NCBI GenBank assembly: GCA_003331685.1
Contig: QOPK01000024.1
Location: forward strand, 1 to 18,390
Direction: 5' to 3'
Length of the DNA stretch: 18,390 bases
Origin: Halieaceae bacterium
GTDB lineage: Bacteria > Pseudomonadota > Gammaproteobacteria > Pseudomonadales > Halieaceae
The translations under genes and the position numbers were made by a program. Positions 1 through 7,693 of the stretch are shown here, piece by piece (the stretch's first letter is position 1; the number at the start of each line of letters is the position of its first letter). Below the pieces are notes generated by a model that was not told where the DNA came from, did no database searches, and saw only the letters and a program-made list of their open reading frames with translations.

Positions 1-779
1 CCCCGCTGTCCCATCTTGTGGTTTAGGCCCGCGAGCGCAATGTTGTTGCGCTCGCCCAGCGAGCCATCCTCCTCGACGCGGATTTTGGGCACGAGAAATA
101 GCGAGATGCCCTTCACACCCGGGGGCGCGTCCGGAGTCCGGGCCAGCACCATGTGCACAATGTTCTCGGAAATATCCTGCTCACCTCCAGAGATCCACAT
201 CTTGGTCCCAGTCAGCTTGTAACTCCCATCACCAACCGGCTCTGCCATACAGCGGATATCTGACAGTGACGACCCTGCATGGGGTTCAGACAGGCACATG
301 GTGCCAAACCAGCGCCCCTCCACAAGGGGAGGAAGGTATCGATCCCGCAGCGCCTCGCTGCCGCAGGCCTGCAACATGTGAGCATTGGAGGACGTCAGGA
401 ACACGTAGCCAACAGCCGGCGCATTGGCTGCCTGAAAAATACCCTGCATGAAGTTGGCGACCATCACAGGCAATTGCATGCCACCCAGGTCGTGATCAAA
501 GGTCGCAGTGGGCAGGCCGGCCTTAACAAAAGTCTTCAGACAGGCCTTGAGTGAATCGGGCGTGATGGCCTGCCCGTCCTTGAAGATGGGTTCGTTCTCG
601 TCATGCTCCGCGGCGCAAGGCAGGAACTCTTCCTCTGCCATGTTTTGGCACAAATCGAGTATAGCCGTCACACTCTCACGATCATGCTCACAGTAGCGAT
701 CGCTGGCGAGTAGCGAAGCCAAGTCAAACATTTCATCGAGATAAAAATCGACGTCGCGTCGATTGACGATCATAGACAT
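1..779 (-). CDS. Acyl-CoA dehydrogenase, large (AidB/DmdC-like) type, 3' end missing
   Basis: This is the N-terminal part (about 259 codons) of a flavin-dependent acyl-CoA dehydrogenase, which would oxidise an acyl-CoA to the enoyl-CoA with FAD and pass electrons to ETF. The gene runs off the left edge, so the catalytic base and C-terminal domain cannot be seen. The translation starts MSMIVNRRDVDFYLDEMF. It later shows the flavin/substrate segment GTMCLSEPHAGSSLSDIR, then KMWISGGEQDISENIVHMVLAR and LAGLNHKMGQRG near the edge. These segments are typical of the roughly 600-residue subfamily that includes AidB-like and methylmercaptopropionyl-CoA (DmdC) dehydrogenases. The ATG at 779 is chosen because TGAGG lies 6 nt upstream; an in-frame ATG at 773 is less well placed. 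The family call is firm, the substrate unknown. It is separated from wbpM by 203 nt and probably has its own promoter. Confidence 0.88.
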   Translation of the reverse strand, partial: MSMIVNRRDVDFYLDEMFDLASLLASDRYCEHDRESVTAILDLCQNMAEEEFLPCAAEHDENEPIFKDGQAITPDSLKACLKTFVKAGLPTATFDHDLGGMQLPVMVANFMQGIFQAANAPAVGYVFLTSSNAHMLQACGSEALRDRYLPPLVEGRWFGTMCLSEPHAGSSLSDIRCMAEPVGDGSYKLTGTKMWISGGEQDISENIVHMVLARTPDAPPGVKGISLFLVPKIRVEEDGSLGERNNIALAGLNHKMGQR

Positions 780-982
780 AGGGTGCCTCAGCGCTGCCTG
801 ACATCAAGGTGAAAGCGGACCCTACAAGAGCACCGTGTCAGGAGCAACGACTGGAGCTGATAGGGGGCATTCGCCACTTGGATATCGCAGGTCTTGCCCG
901 CGCTCAATGCCGCCAAAATCGTCAGAGGGAAGCCTGAGATTGAACAGATGCGAAGCGCGCGGTCGCGCCGCACCTCATGAGA
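780..982. other. Intergenic region between wbpM-like gene and acyl-CoA dehydrogenase gene
   Basis: This 203-nt stretch holds no convincing gene; its short open frames have no ribosome site and no recognisable protein. It should contain the 3' end of the polysaccharide transcript and the promoter of the acyl-CoA dehydrogenase gene. No hairpin followed by a T run and no clear -35/-10 pair is visible for the minus strand. The one notable structure is a perfect 7-bp inverted repeat, CCTGACA at 797-803 and TGTCAGG at 836-842, separated by 32 nt. Confidence 0.6.
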
Positions 983-3034
983 TCAGTCGTTGTTTCGACC
1001 GGTGCTCTGACGTGGTCCCACGAGTTCAGGGCGAATCGGGGTGACGTTCTCGGCCTCAAGCGCTTTACGGATACGCTTGCCAACGCGGCCCTGTTTAACC
1101 CAGACGTAATCGTGTCTCGGTTCGTGTCCAGAGAAGCCCATGACATGTTCAGTCAAAATAGCCGTAACATCGTTTAGGTCCATCTTGGCGCAGGCTCGCA
1201 ACAGGCGGTGAGCCGCGTTATCGATGAAGTCGAAGTCAAAGGATTCTTCCTCTGCGCGCATAATCATCGGGTGTCCAGTACCCGTCACCGAGGTACCGAG
1301 CAATAGTTCTTCGTGAAGCTTTTCACCCGGACGCAGACCGATGTATTCGAGATCGATGTGCTCACCGAACATATTGTCTCGCTCAATATCGTAGCCACTC
1401 AAGCGGATCATTCGCTCTGCCAGCTCAACGATCCGCACAGGCTCGCCCATGTCCAGCACAAAGACATCGCCTCCAGTACCCAGCGCACCGGCCTGCAGCA
1501 CTAGCTGCGCCGCCTCACGGATACTCATAAAGTAGCGAGATACCTCAGGATGGGTCACCGTGACCGGGCCACCGGCACTGATTTGCTCGCGGAACAGCGG
1601 CACAACAGAGCCCGAGGAACCTAGAACGTTACCAAAGCGCACAATACAAAAGCGGGTTTGGGTTTCGATTTGGGAGAGGCCTTGCAGAATGAGTTCCGCA
1701 AACCGCTTGGACGCGCCCATCACGTTAGTGGGACGGACCGCCTTGTCAGTCGAAACCAGCACAAACGTATCCACGCCCGCCCGATGCGCCGCCCAGGCCG
1801 CACTCCAGGTGCCGTGGACATTATTGGCCACACCTTCCGCAACGTTGTATTCCACCATCGGCACGTGCTTATAAGCCGCAGCGTGATAAACCGTGTCCAC
1901 CGAAAAGGTACGAAAAATCGATTCAAGCCGCTGCTCATCTCGTACGCTACCCAACAGTGTCACAACAGGGAAACGCAGGCCCTGCCGTTGGCACAGATTC
2001 TTGATCTCACGATCCACGCTGTAGAGTGCAAACTCTGAAATATCGAGGAGGATCAGCTCCCGGGGCGATGAGGACAAAATCTGGCGGCACAGTTCGGATC
2101 CAATACTGCCTCCCGCCCCCGTCACCATCACGACCTTGTCAGTGATGCAGCGATCGATCAGCTCTGGGTGTGGTGGAACCGGCTCACGGCCCAATAGATC
2201 ATCCAGATCCACGTCCTGTATCTGGTTCACGATAGCGTTGCCGGAAATCAGCTCGCTGATCTTCGGGATGGTCCGCACTCTGACAGGAAAACCGACTAAC
2301 GAGTTGATAATGGCCCGACGACGCTCCTGAGACGCCGAGGGAATCGCCAGCAACACCTGACGCACCGCATGCTCTTCCACCAAATTGGTCAGATCGTCCG
2401 CGCCCAACACCGGACGGCCATTGATCACCGTCTCGTGCAGGTTGGGGTTATCGTCAATAAAGGCCACCACGCGGTAATCCGTGCCATGATTGAGCGCATT
2501 CAGCAACTGCCGACCTGACTCACCCGCACCATAAATAATGACCCGCCTCGCGTCTATCCGAGTAGTCGCCTGAAGCCAGCCCCGCGAGATCAGGCGCAAT
2601 CCGCCGATACCCACAAACAGCAAGAGCCAATAAACCAGCGCCGCTGCGGCGGGCAATGTTGACTCGGTAAAGAAGATGGCGGCACCCAGCGCCACGGTCG
2701 AAAAGCTGACGGCTTTGACCAAATCCCACACCGCCTGTTGACCCATGTAACGGATAACAGACAGGTAGAGGCCCTGCATACTGAAAATGACGGCGGAGCC
2801 GATCAGCAATAAGGCAACAGTCAGTGGGGCCAGCGAGTCCCTTATGCCGGCGCCTTCTGCCCCGCCAATGGCGGCGGCACCGTAGAGGGCGCCGAGCACG
2901 ACCAGTAAATCGAGGACTAACCATCCCGAGAAACGAAAAGTCGAGGGGAGTGAGCGTTGGGCAAACAGCCAGATGACAGTGGAGACCGAATGAGCGCTCA
3001 TCGCGCGCACCCGCGATGCCATCTTCTTGACCAT
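983..3034 (-). CDS. wbpM: Membrane-bound UDP-GlcNAc 4,6-dehydratase, WbpM/CapD/FlaA1 family
   Basis: The product is a polytopic inner-membrane enzyme expected to convert UDP-GlcNAc to UDP-4-keto-6-deoxy-GlcNAc, the precursor of QuiNAc, FucNAc and bacillosamine. The ATG at 3034 gives 683 aa, close to P. aeruginosa WbpM (665). Four hydrophobic segments lie in roughly the first 150 residues. A first nucleotide-binding fold follows with GAGESG near 169-174, then the family motif LLGREPV and a second fold with GAGGSIG near 306-312. The catalytic segment STDKAVRPTNVMGASKR has Met (about 439) four residues before Lys (about 443), where ordinary SDR enzymes have Tyr; this is the known Ser-Met-Lys variant of the WbpM/PglF group. 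ATG 3034 has AAGG 5 nt upstream; a GTG at 3049 is possible but less likely. Sits 63 nt after the WbpL-like gene. Confidence 0.93.
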   Translation of the reverse strand: MVKKMASRVRAMSAHSVSTVIWLFAQRSLPSTFRFSGWLVLDLLVVLGALYGAAAIGGAEGAGIRDSLAPLTVALLLIGSAVIFSMQGLYLSVIRYMGQQAVWDLVKAVSFSTVALGAAIFFTESTLPAAAALVYWLLLFVGIGGLRLISRGWLQATTRIDARRVIIYGAGESGRQLLNALNHGTDYRVVAFIDDNPNLHETVINGRPVLGADDLTNLVEEHAVRQVLLAIPSASQERRRAIINSLVGFPVRVRTIPKISELISGNAIVNQIQDVDLDDLLGREPVPPHPELIDRCITDKVVMVTGAGGSIGSELCRQILSSSPRELILLDISEFALYSVDREIKNLCQRQGLRFPVVTLLGSVRDEQRLESIFRTFSVDTVYHAAAYKHVPMVEYNVAEGVANNVHGTWSAAWAAHRAGVDTFVLVSTDKAVRPTNVMGASKRFAELILQGLSQIETQTRFCIVRFGNVLGSSGSVVPLFREQISAGGPVTVTHPEVSRYFMSIREAAQLVLQAGALGTGGDVFVLDMGEPVRIVELAERMIRLSGYDIERDNMFGEHIDLEYIGLRPGEKLHEELLLGTSVTGTGHPMIMRAEEESFDFDFIDNAAHRLLRACAKMDLNDVTAILTEHVMGFSGHEPRHDYVWVKQGRVGKRIRKALEAENVTPIRPELVGPRQSTGRNND

Positions 3035-3051
3035 ACTCACCTTAACCACAC

Positions 3052-3080
3052 AACCGAATCCACAGAGGATTCAGTCGGTT
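3052..3080 (-). promoter_or_regulatory. Bulged hairpin between wbpL-like and wbpM-like genes
   Basis: In the 63-nt gap the minus-strand RNA can fold as AACC(gact)GAATCC-loop TCTGT-GGATTCGGTT, a 10-bp stem interrupted by a 4-nt bulge. The fold ends about 17 nt before the GTG at 3049 and 32 nt before the preferred ATG at 3034. No T run follows, so it does not look like an intrinsic terminator. It could affect mRNA stability or translation of the wbpM-like gene; that is inference. Confidence 0.4.
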
Positions 3081-3097
3081 ACTGATAAAACGCCAGT

Positions 3098-4057
3098 CTA
3101 AGCCCTAAGGTGCGCATACACCACAGCCGCGACCGGTGGAATGGCTGATAAAAGTACCAGAAGCGGCGGGAATACAGTGCTATTAACTGCCGTCACTGCC
3201 AGCGGAAATTGCCAGATTACCTGCATACCCAGTAACCCCAGCGTAATGGGTAATGGACTGCCAACCTGCGCGGTCAGGCGCTGATAAGCGTGATCGCGGT
3301 GAGCAATGTGTGGCGGTTCACCCGCGAGGATTCTGATACAAAGCGTGAGTCCCGTATCGATCAGAAACGGCATCATCAAAATGAGCCATGCCAACCCCAT
3401 TGAGAGATCCGTCAGGAGCGCCATCAATCCCATCAGTGCCAGTAAAAATCCGAGAGGGATCGCACCCGCATCTCCCATAAAGAGTCTCGCCGGAGGCCAG
3501 TTAAACCAAAGCAGTGGTGCCCAACAGGCAAACAGCATGGCAGACAGCCATGCCAACTGCGTATTGGGGACCGTTCCGAAGGTGGCGATCAGTCCCATTC
3601 CCATCGCCACGCACAGCGCCTGCGTGGAGGCCAAGCCATCGGCACCATCCATGAAGTTCACCAGATTGATGCACCAGGCCACGGCCACGCCAGCCATCGC
3701 CAACAGGGCGATATTCACCGACCGGGCTGGTAGCAGGAGCCAACAGAGCAGAAGCCCTGCAGCGAGATAACACAATAGGCGCAATCCGCTGGGTAAACCC
3801 CGCCGATCATCTAGCAAGCCGATAGCGGTGAGCCCGAGCGTGATGAGGGCTACGGCTTGTGCTCCGGGAAAGGTCATGGTGGTGTAAAGCGCGCCTGTAA
3901 GCACCAGTATTGGTGCGATGCCGCCACTGACTACGGTCGGCGTAGTATGCAGGCTGCGTGAATTGGGCTGGTCAACCAAGCCCCATTGCGGGGCCACGCG
4001 GACAAATGCCCACAAACCGAGGCTGACTAATAACGCCATGACGATGAGCATCATCAT
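3098..4057 (-). CDS. wbpL: Undecaprenyl-phosphate glycosyl-1-phosphate transferase, WecA/WbpL-like
   Basis: This 319-aa polytopic membrane protein belongs to the MraY/WecA superfamily, which moves a sugar-1-phosphate from a UDP-sugar onto undecaprenyl phosphate at the inner leaflet and so starts O-antigen or related glycan synthesis. About ten hydrophobic segments are visible. Family motifs appear in order: DDRRGL (83-88), NFMDGADGLA (134-143), FMGDAG (193-198) and HIAHRDHAYQRL (250-261). The early DQPNSRSLHTTPT segment resembles WbpL. The ATG at 4057 overlaps the stop of the epimerase gene by 4 nt (ATGA) and has AGGG upstream; ATGs at 4054 and 4051 are in frame, so the exact start could shift by one or two residues. 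Between a UDP-sugar reductase and a UDP-GlcNAc dehydratase gene, its likely donor is UDP-QuiNAc or UDP-FucNAc. WecA-like use of UDP-GlcNAc cannot be excluded. Confidence 0.9.
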   Translation of the reverse strand: MMMLIVMALLVSLGLWAFVRVAPQWGLVDQPNSRSLHTTPTVVSGGIAPILVLTGALYTTMTFPGAQAVALITLGLTAIGLLDDRRGLPSGLRLLCYLAAGLLLCWLLLPARSVNIALLAMAGVAVAWCINLVNFMDGADGLASTQALCVAMGMGLIATFGTVPNTQLAWLSAMLFACWAPLLWFNWPPARLFMGDAGAIPLGFLLALMGLMALLTDLSMGLAWLILMMPFLIDTGLTLCIRILAGEPPHIAHRDHAYQRLTAQVGSPLPITLGLLGMQVIWQFPLAVTAVNSTVFPPLLVLLSAIPPVAAVVYAHLRA

Positions 4058-4980
4058 AAACGCCCTGTCTGGCTAGCAGCAAAAGATTCGAGCGTCACAG
4101 AAGGCTGCCAACCCGTGACAACGGGAGCCTCACCGGTCCAATAATCCGCACTGAGGCTGCGCCAGTGAGTTCCAGCCTCATTGCCCTCCCTCCAATCAAG
4201 TGCTGTGCCTGCGAGACGGCACAGCCACTGTGGCATCACGCCCCATTTGACTCCTTGAGACAGTGCGCGCGAGATCCTCTTGGCATCATAGACAGCTCCG
4301 TCAGTAACCGAGAGGATTTTTTCCCCCGTCGGTGCTCCTGACTCACCCAATGCACAGCTAATCAGCAATGCCACCAGATCCCCGCGAGCCACCATACTCC
4401 GGCGTCCCACTGAAGGCAGGAGCCAGGGCCACCAGCGCAGCACGCTTTTCACTGTTTTTAGGTTTGCGGTGAGCTCGACGTCATACACAAGCCCCGGGCG
4501 TAACACTGTCAACTGGCAGTGACTCCCGGCAAGCATCGAACCCAGGCTCTGCTCGGCGCGCCACTTAGACGCTGCATACCGCTCCTTTGGCTCGGGGTAT
4601 TGATGCGCCGGGTCTCCGGCCGAAGGTGCGTCGAAGGGGACCACGTTCAGCGAGCTCATATAGATAAAGTGCGCTACACCCGCATCCACAGCGCGCCGCG
4701 CGAGATCAGAAGTGGCTTCAACGTTAAGGCGCTGATAATCGCGCTCGTCTGCACGGCGATGCGCCAAACCTGCGCAATGAATGACTGCAGACACGCCGTC
4801 AAACGCGCCACCCGGCAGATGATCGCCGCTGCCCATATCCCATTGCGCCCAGTCCACGTGCGACGTTTCGTTCGTCGCATCCATAGCACGCGCCAGTATT
4901 CGCAGCGGCTGGCCCCGCTGGTCAAGCGCCGCGCGGAGCGCGGCGCCCACATAACCTGTGGCGCCCGTCAGTAATATCAA
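4054..4980 (-). CDS. wbpV: NAD-dependent sugar epimerase/reductase, WbpV/WbpK-like extended SDR
   Basis: The 308-aa product is an extended short-chain dehydrogenase acting on a nucleotide sugar in the cytoplasm. The N-terminal Rossmann motif GATGYVG is at 6-12. A YMSS serine lies near 109-110, and the catalytic Y135AASK139 completes the Ser-Tyr-Lys set. With a WbpM-like dehydratase and a WbpL-like transferase downstream, the most likely role is C4 reduction of UDP-4-keto-6-deoxy-GlcNAc to UDP-QuiNAc (as WbpV) or UDP-FucNAc (as WbpK). The C4 outcome cannot be read from sequence alone, so the symbol is by analogy. The start is the TTG at 4980: GGAG lies 9 nt upstream, and an in-frame TAA, the stop of the comEA-like gene, lies 21 nt upstream, leaving no ATG or GTG. 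Its end overlaps wbpL by 4 nt, suggesting translational coupling. A GalE-type C4 epimerase is the alternative. Confidence 0.82.
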   Translation of the reverse strand: MILLTGATGYVGAALRAALDQRGQPLRILARAMDATNETSHVDWAQWDMGSGDHLPGGAFDGVSAVIHCAGLAHRRADERDYQRLNVEATSDLARRAVDAGVAHFIYMSSLNVVPFDAPSAGDPAHQYPEPKERYAASKWRAEQSLGSMLAGSHCQLTVLRPGLVYDVELTANLKTVKSVLRWWPWLLPSVGRRSMVARGDLVALLISCALGESGAPTGEKILSVTDGAVYDAKRISRALSQGVKWGVMPQWLCRLAGTALDWREGNEAGTHWRSLSADYWTGEAPVVTGWQPSVTLESFAASQTGRL

Positions 4981-5001
4981 GGCGCACAGCTCCGCTTGGC
5001 A

Positions 5002-5346
5002 TTATTGAAGCCGGATGACACTGCGGTTCTTCTCTACTGTCGCAGACCCAATGCCCTGCACCGCCGCCAGCTCATCAATGTGCTCGAACGGGCCATGCGC
5101 CTCCCGGTATTCGACGATGCGATGCGCCTTCGCGAGACCCACGCCCTCCAAGCTCTCCGCCAATACTTCGGCGCTGGCGAGGTTGATGTTAACGGGCGCT
5201 GATGCCCAGCTGGCAAAGGGACTCAAACCCACTAACAAAGTACAGATCGCCAGCATTTTCGCCGCCAATCCAAACAGTCTTCCCCCGCCGGCATGAGTGG
5301 GTCGGTAAACGGTATTTCGTGTCGGTGCTATGAGCGTTGAATTCAT
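5002..5346 (-). CDS. Small exported ComEA-like helix-hairpin-helix protein
   Basis: This 114-aa protein has a hydrophobic signal segment around residues 24-47 ending in SWASA, so it is probably exported to the periplasm. A short mature domain follows that starts NINLASAEVLAESL. Two helix-hairpin-helix elements are visible, centred on LEGVGLAKA (67-75) and VQGIGSATV (96-104), matching the ComEA C-terminal DNA-binding domain. ComEA in competent bacteria binds incoming DNA in the periplasm and ratchets it inwards; many bacteria carry short ComEA-like proteins of unknown role, so natural transformation here is only a possibility. The ATG at 5346 is preferred over an upstream TTG at 5400 because GGAG lies 8 nt before it and the signal peptide then sits normally. 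The epimerase gene follows after 21 nt in the same frame. Confidence 0.85.
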   Translation of the reverse strand: MNSTLIAPTRNTVYRPTHAGGGRLFGLAAKMLAICTLLVGLSPFASWASAPVNINLASAEVLAESLEGVGLAKAHRIVEYREAHGPFEHIDELAAVQGIGSATVEKNRSVIRLQ

Positions 5347-5505
5347 GGTGTTTTCTCCATCAGTCAATTGCAGATCCCCACGTGAGTGGGCTCTGATCAA
5401 CTATGGGTCGCGCCGTGGGCTCGAGACAGATCACTGAACGCTGAGCATCTCCTTCGGGTGTAAATCATGGCTGCCCACCGCGGGCTCTCACAGACACCCG
5501 GCAAA
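5347..5505. promoter_or_regulatory. Intergenic region between pyrF and comEA-like gene with repeated GTGGGCTC words
   Basis: This 159-nt gap is the largest break between ihfB and wbpM and may hold a promoter for the comEA-wbpVLM unit. On the plus strand GTGGGCTC occurs at 5386-5393 and 5415-5422, with a one-mismatch copy GCGGGCTC at 5480-5487. The first copy overlaps a perfect hairpin CCCAC-GTGA-GTGGG (5377-5390), and a short GCCC/GGGC stem lies near 5473-5485. No T-tract terminator or convincing -35/-10 pair was found. The repeats could be protein-binding sites or chance. Confidence 0.35.
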
Positions 5506-6219
5506 CTAGACACTGGCGAGCGCACCCAGTGAGGCGCGAATATCTGCTACGGTTTTTGCCGGATCATCAGAGCCCGTGATAGACCGTCCTACGACCAAAT
5601 GCGTCGCACCGTCTGCAACCGCCCTCTCGGGGGTCACGATACGGCGCTGGTCACCCGCCTCGTCGCCGGCTAGCCGTATACCGGGCGTCACCAGCAAAAA
5701 CCCGTCGCGCCGCCTGGTCGAGAGGACGGCTGCCTCGGCAGCTGAGCAGACTACGCCATCAAGCCCGGCCGACTCTGCCAGCGCTGCCAGCTGGCAAACG
5801 CGATCGATAGGTTCGTCGTCGCAACCGAGCTCAGCCAGATCATCCCGATCCATGCTGGTCAGCACGGTCACCCCCAATAGCAGAGGGGGATGCGATAAGT
5901 CATTCAGCGCCTCTCGCGCTGCACGCATCATTCTTGATCCCCCTGACGCGTGGACATTGACCATCCACACACCCAATTCAGCAGCCGCTTTGACTGCCTT
6001 GGCCACCGTAGTCGGAATATCGTGAAACTTCAGATCAAGGAAAACATCGAAACCCAGATTCTGCAGTGAGCGCACCATGTCGGGCCCTGCAAGCGTAAAC
6101 AGCTGCTTGCCAACCTTGAGACGCACTGTGGCCGGATCGAGCCGCTTCGCCAAATCCAAGGCGGCCTCCGGAGAATCGTAATCGAGGGCAACGATCAAAT
6201 TACTGCCCGCATCAGCCAT
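5506..6219 (-). CDS. pyrF: Orotidine 5'-phosphate decarboxylase
   Basis: PyrF catalyses the last step of de novo UMP synthesis, decarboxylating orotidine 5'-phosphate in the cytoplasm. The protein is 237 aa, normal for bacteria. VALDYDS begins the barrel (Asp12), RLKVGKQLF carries Lys35, and the hallmark catalytic segment [11 protein letters not shown] gives Asp62, Lys64 and Asp67. [11 protein letters not shown] and the C-terminal phosphate-binding segment [18 protein letters not shown], with VVGRSIT, complete the family pattern. The frame stays open upstream to 6594, but the homologous N-terminus is [13 protein letters not shown] at 6219. That ATG has GGAG 7 nt upstream and overlaps the lapB stop by 8 nt, so it is the real start. 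The lapB-pyrF order is common in gammaproteobacteria. Confidence 0.97.
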   Translation of the reverse strand: MADAGSNLIVALDYDSPEAALDLAKRLDPATVRLKVGKQLFTLAGPDMVRSLQNLGFDVFLDLKFHDIPTTVAKAVKAAAELGVWMVNVHASGGSRMMRAAREALNDLSHPPLLLGVTVLTSMDRDDLAELGCDDEPIDRVCQLAALAESAGLDGVVCSAAEAAVLSTRRRDGFLLVTPGIRLAGDEAGDQRRIVTPERAVADGATHLVVGRSITGSDDPAKTVADIRASLGALASV

Positions 6220-7408
6220 GGGATTGCTCCAGTGCGTCACCGCGGTAGTGGATGGAGTCCCAATGGCGACAACCAGGGCACCGCCAGTAACGGGCCTTGC
6301 CCGTGAATCCACAGTGACCGCATTGATAACCCTCCGCGGCACTGGTGAGACGATCAAACACCTCGCGTTCGGGTAGCGCGGCATCAGCCTGCAGCCCCTG
6401 CAACACCAATGACGCCGCCACAGATACCGACGGATGAGTGGCCAATGTCTCGCGCAGGAACGCCTCGGCTGCGTCTCGACCTCGTTGCTTTTCCAGCTCG
6501 CCGGCGAGCGCCAACGCCAGCAGGGAGGAGGACTGTAGCGCGTAATACTCTTCCAGTGCCGCGAGATACTGCGACCCGTCATCCTGTGCAGCACAGATAT
6601 CGCCCAGGAGTGTGAGCAGTTCGGGGGTGCAGTTGCGACCGCTGCCCATGATCACGCTGAAGTGCGCCAACGCGGCCTCGGGATCTCCCGCTGAGAGCCT
6701 CAGCTTGGCCAAACTCATCCGCGCGCGGAGGTCCTGATCCTGGTCTCTCAGCGCGTCTTCATAGAACTCACCTGCAGTCGTGACGTCACCGGATTCCAGC
6801 GCGGCATCCCCCTGCTCACAAAGGTAATGTCCCCTCAGTTGCTGAGCGGGTTGGCCCTGACCGGTTGTCGACTGACCGCCCTCCCCAGCTTGCGCAATCA
6901 GCTGGTCAGCAATCTCTGTCGCCGCGACCCAGTCCCGCTGTGCTTCATGCACATCCAGCAAATGGCACTGCGCTGTCGCGCTGAATTCAGTCGACTGCAC
7001 GGCCAGATCAGAGAGCAGCTGCTCAGCGCGGTCATAAAGGCCCGCTGCAATGAAATCCCTAGCTAACTCGAGATGGGATTGGTGCAACTGCACCGCCGTC
7101 AGCTGCGGGCGTTTAAGCAGATTTTGGTGAATTCTGATCGCCCGGTCGACCTCGCCTCGCTTGCGCAATACGCTGCCCAAAGCGATATGTGTGTCGAGTG
7201 TGTCCTCGTTCACCGCCAACGCCTCAGTGAAGGCATCCACCGCATCGTCTTCTTCGCCGTCAAGCAAAAAATTGAAGCCCCGGTAGTACTGTGAGGGAAG
7301 TTGTGCCCGCTCGGCACCGTCCATGCGCAGTCCGCCGCGTCCCAGCGTCCAGCCTGCAGCAACCGCGAGCACGAGTAGCACCAGCAGCAGTGCGTTATTG
7401 AGAATCAA
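6212..7408 (-). CDS. lapB: Lipopolysaccharide assembly protein B (TPR protein with rubredoxin-like zinc/iron site)
   Basis: LapB (YciM) is an inner-membrane-anchored protein facing the cytoplasm. In E. coli it works with FtsH to control turnover of LpxC, the committing enzyme of lipid A synthesis. The 398-aa product has an N-terminal membrane segment (about 5-22), then [20 protein letters not shown] and helical repeats reading as several TPRs over roughly 35-340. A C-terminal rubredoxin-like domain carries two Cys pairs, C363GHC366 and C377PGC380. The length is close to E. coli LapB (389). The start is a TTG at 7408 with AAGGAAG about 7 nt upstream; it overlaps the end of lapA by 14 nt, and its 3' end overlaps pyrF. 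All four metal-binding cysteines are intact. Confidence 0.96.
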   Translation of the reverse strand: MILNNALLLVLLVLAVAAGWTLGRGGLRMDGAERAQLPSQYYRGFNFLLDGEEDDAVDAFTEALAVNEDTLDTHIALGSVLRKRGEVDRAIRIHQNLLKRPQLTAVQLHQSHLELARDFIAAGLYDRAEQLLSDLAVQSTEFSATAQCHLLDVHEAQRDWVAATEIADQLIAQAGEGGQSTTGQGQPAQQLRGHYLCEQGDAALESGDVTTAGEFYEDALRDQDQDLRARMSLAKLRLSAGDPEAALAHFSVIMGSGRNCTPELLTLLGDICAAQDDGSQYLAALEEYYALQSSSLLALALAGELEKQRGRDAAEAFLRETLATHPSVSVAASLVLQGLQADAALPEREVFDRLTSAAEGYQCGHCGFTGKARYWRCPGCRHWDSIHYRGDALEQSHG

Positions 7409-7691
7409 GCCCGCTTCCTTTCTCAGCGGCAGCCAGCAGCCGATCCCGCTGTTTGCGCAGTCGGCGGATCGTTGCAGAGCGCCTAAGTGCCAACAGCGTC
7501 CCAGTACCTAAACCTATGACGACGCCGACAGCCAACGCCGCCAAAATCCAAATCGCCACTGGTTGTGCGGGCAATTGCACCAAAAGAAGGTCGAGGGGGA
7601 TTTTCTCGGTATTCTGAAGAGAGAAGAGTCCGCCGGCCGCAACAGCGCCAACCGCAAGCAGCAGCGTCAGCCCCTGTCTCAACCATCGCAT
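7395..7691 (-). CDS. lapA: Lipopolysaccharide assembly protein A (DUF1049 membrane protein)
   Basis: This 98-aa inner-membrane protein has two hydrophobic segments (about 7-25 and 46-68), and the family segment FSLQNTEKIPLDLLLVQ lies between them. A basic, helical cytoplasmic tail, RRSATIRRLRKQRDRLL, follows and could form a short coiled coil. LapA partners LapB in lipopolysaccharide assembly and LpxC control in E. coli. The ATG at 7691 lies only 2 nt after the ihfB stop and has a weak ribosome site, so its translation probably depends on ihfB. It overlaps lapB by 14 nt. The order ihfB-lapA-lapB-pyrF matches many gammaproteobacteria. Confidence 0.93.
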   Translation of the reverse strand: MRWLRQGLTLLLAVGAVAAGGLFSLQNTEKIPLDLLLVQLPAQPVAIWILAALAVGVVIGLGTGTLLALRRSATIRRLRKQRDRLLAAAEKGSGLDSQ

Positions 7692-7693
7692 AG

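Noticed and set aside
788..973. 61-residue minus-strand frame in the gap after the wbpM-like gene
   Set aside because: It starts with GTG without a ribosome site and resembles no family I recognise; the gap length fits a promoter and transcript end.
2520..2924. 134-residue frame inside the wbpM-like gene on the same strand
   Set aside because: It is an out-of-frame shadow in a GC-rich coding region, rich in Arg and low in complexity, and the overlapping real gene has clear family motifs.
3035..3049. GTG start at 3049 for the wbpM-like gene
   Set aside because: The ATG at 3034 has a better placed AAGG and gives a normal N-terminus; the GTG codon adds only five residues.
5396..5466. Small minus-strand frame starting ATGATTTACACC in the pyrF-comEA gap
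   Set aside because: It encodes only 23 residues with no ribosome site at a usable distance and no recognisable feature.
6220..6594. N-terminal extension of pyrF to a 362-residue frame
   Set aside because: The extra residues lie inside lapB in another frame, show no family similarity, and the conserved PyrF N-terminus begins at 6219 with its own ribosome site.
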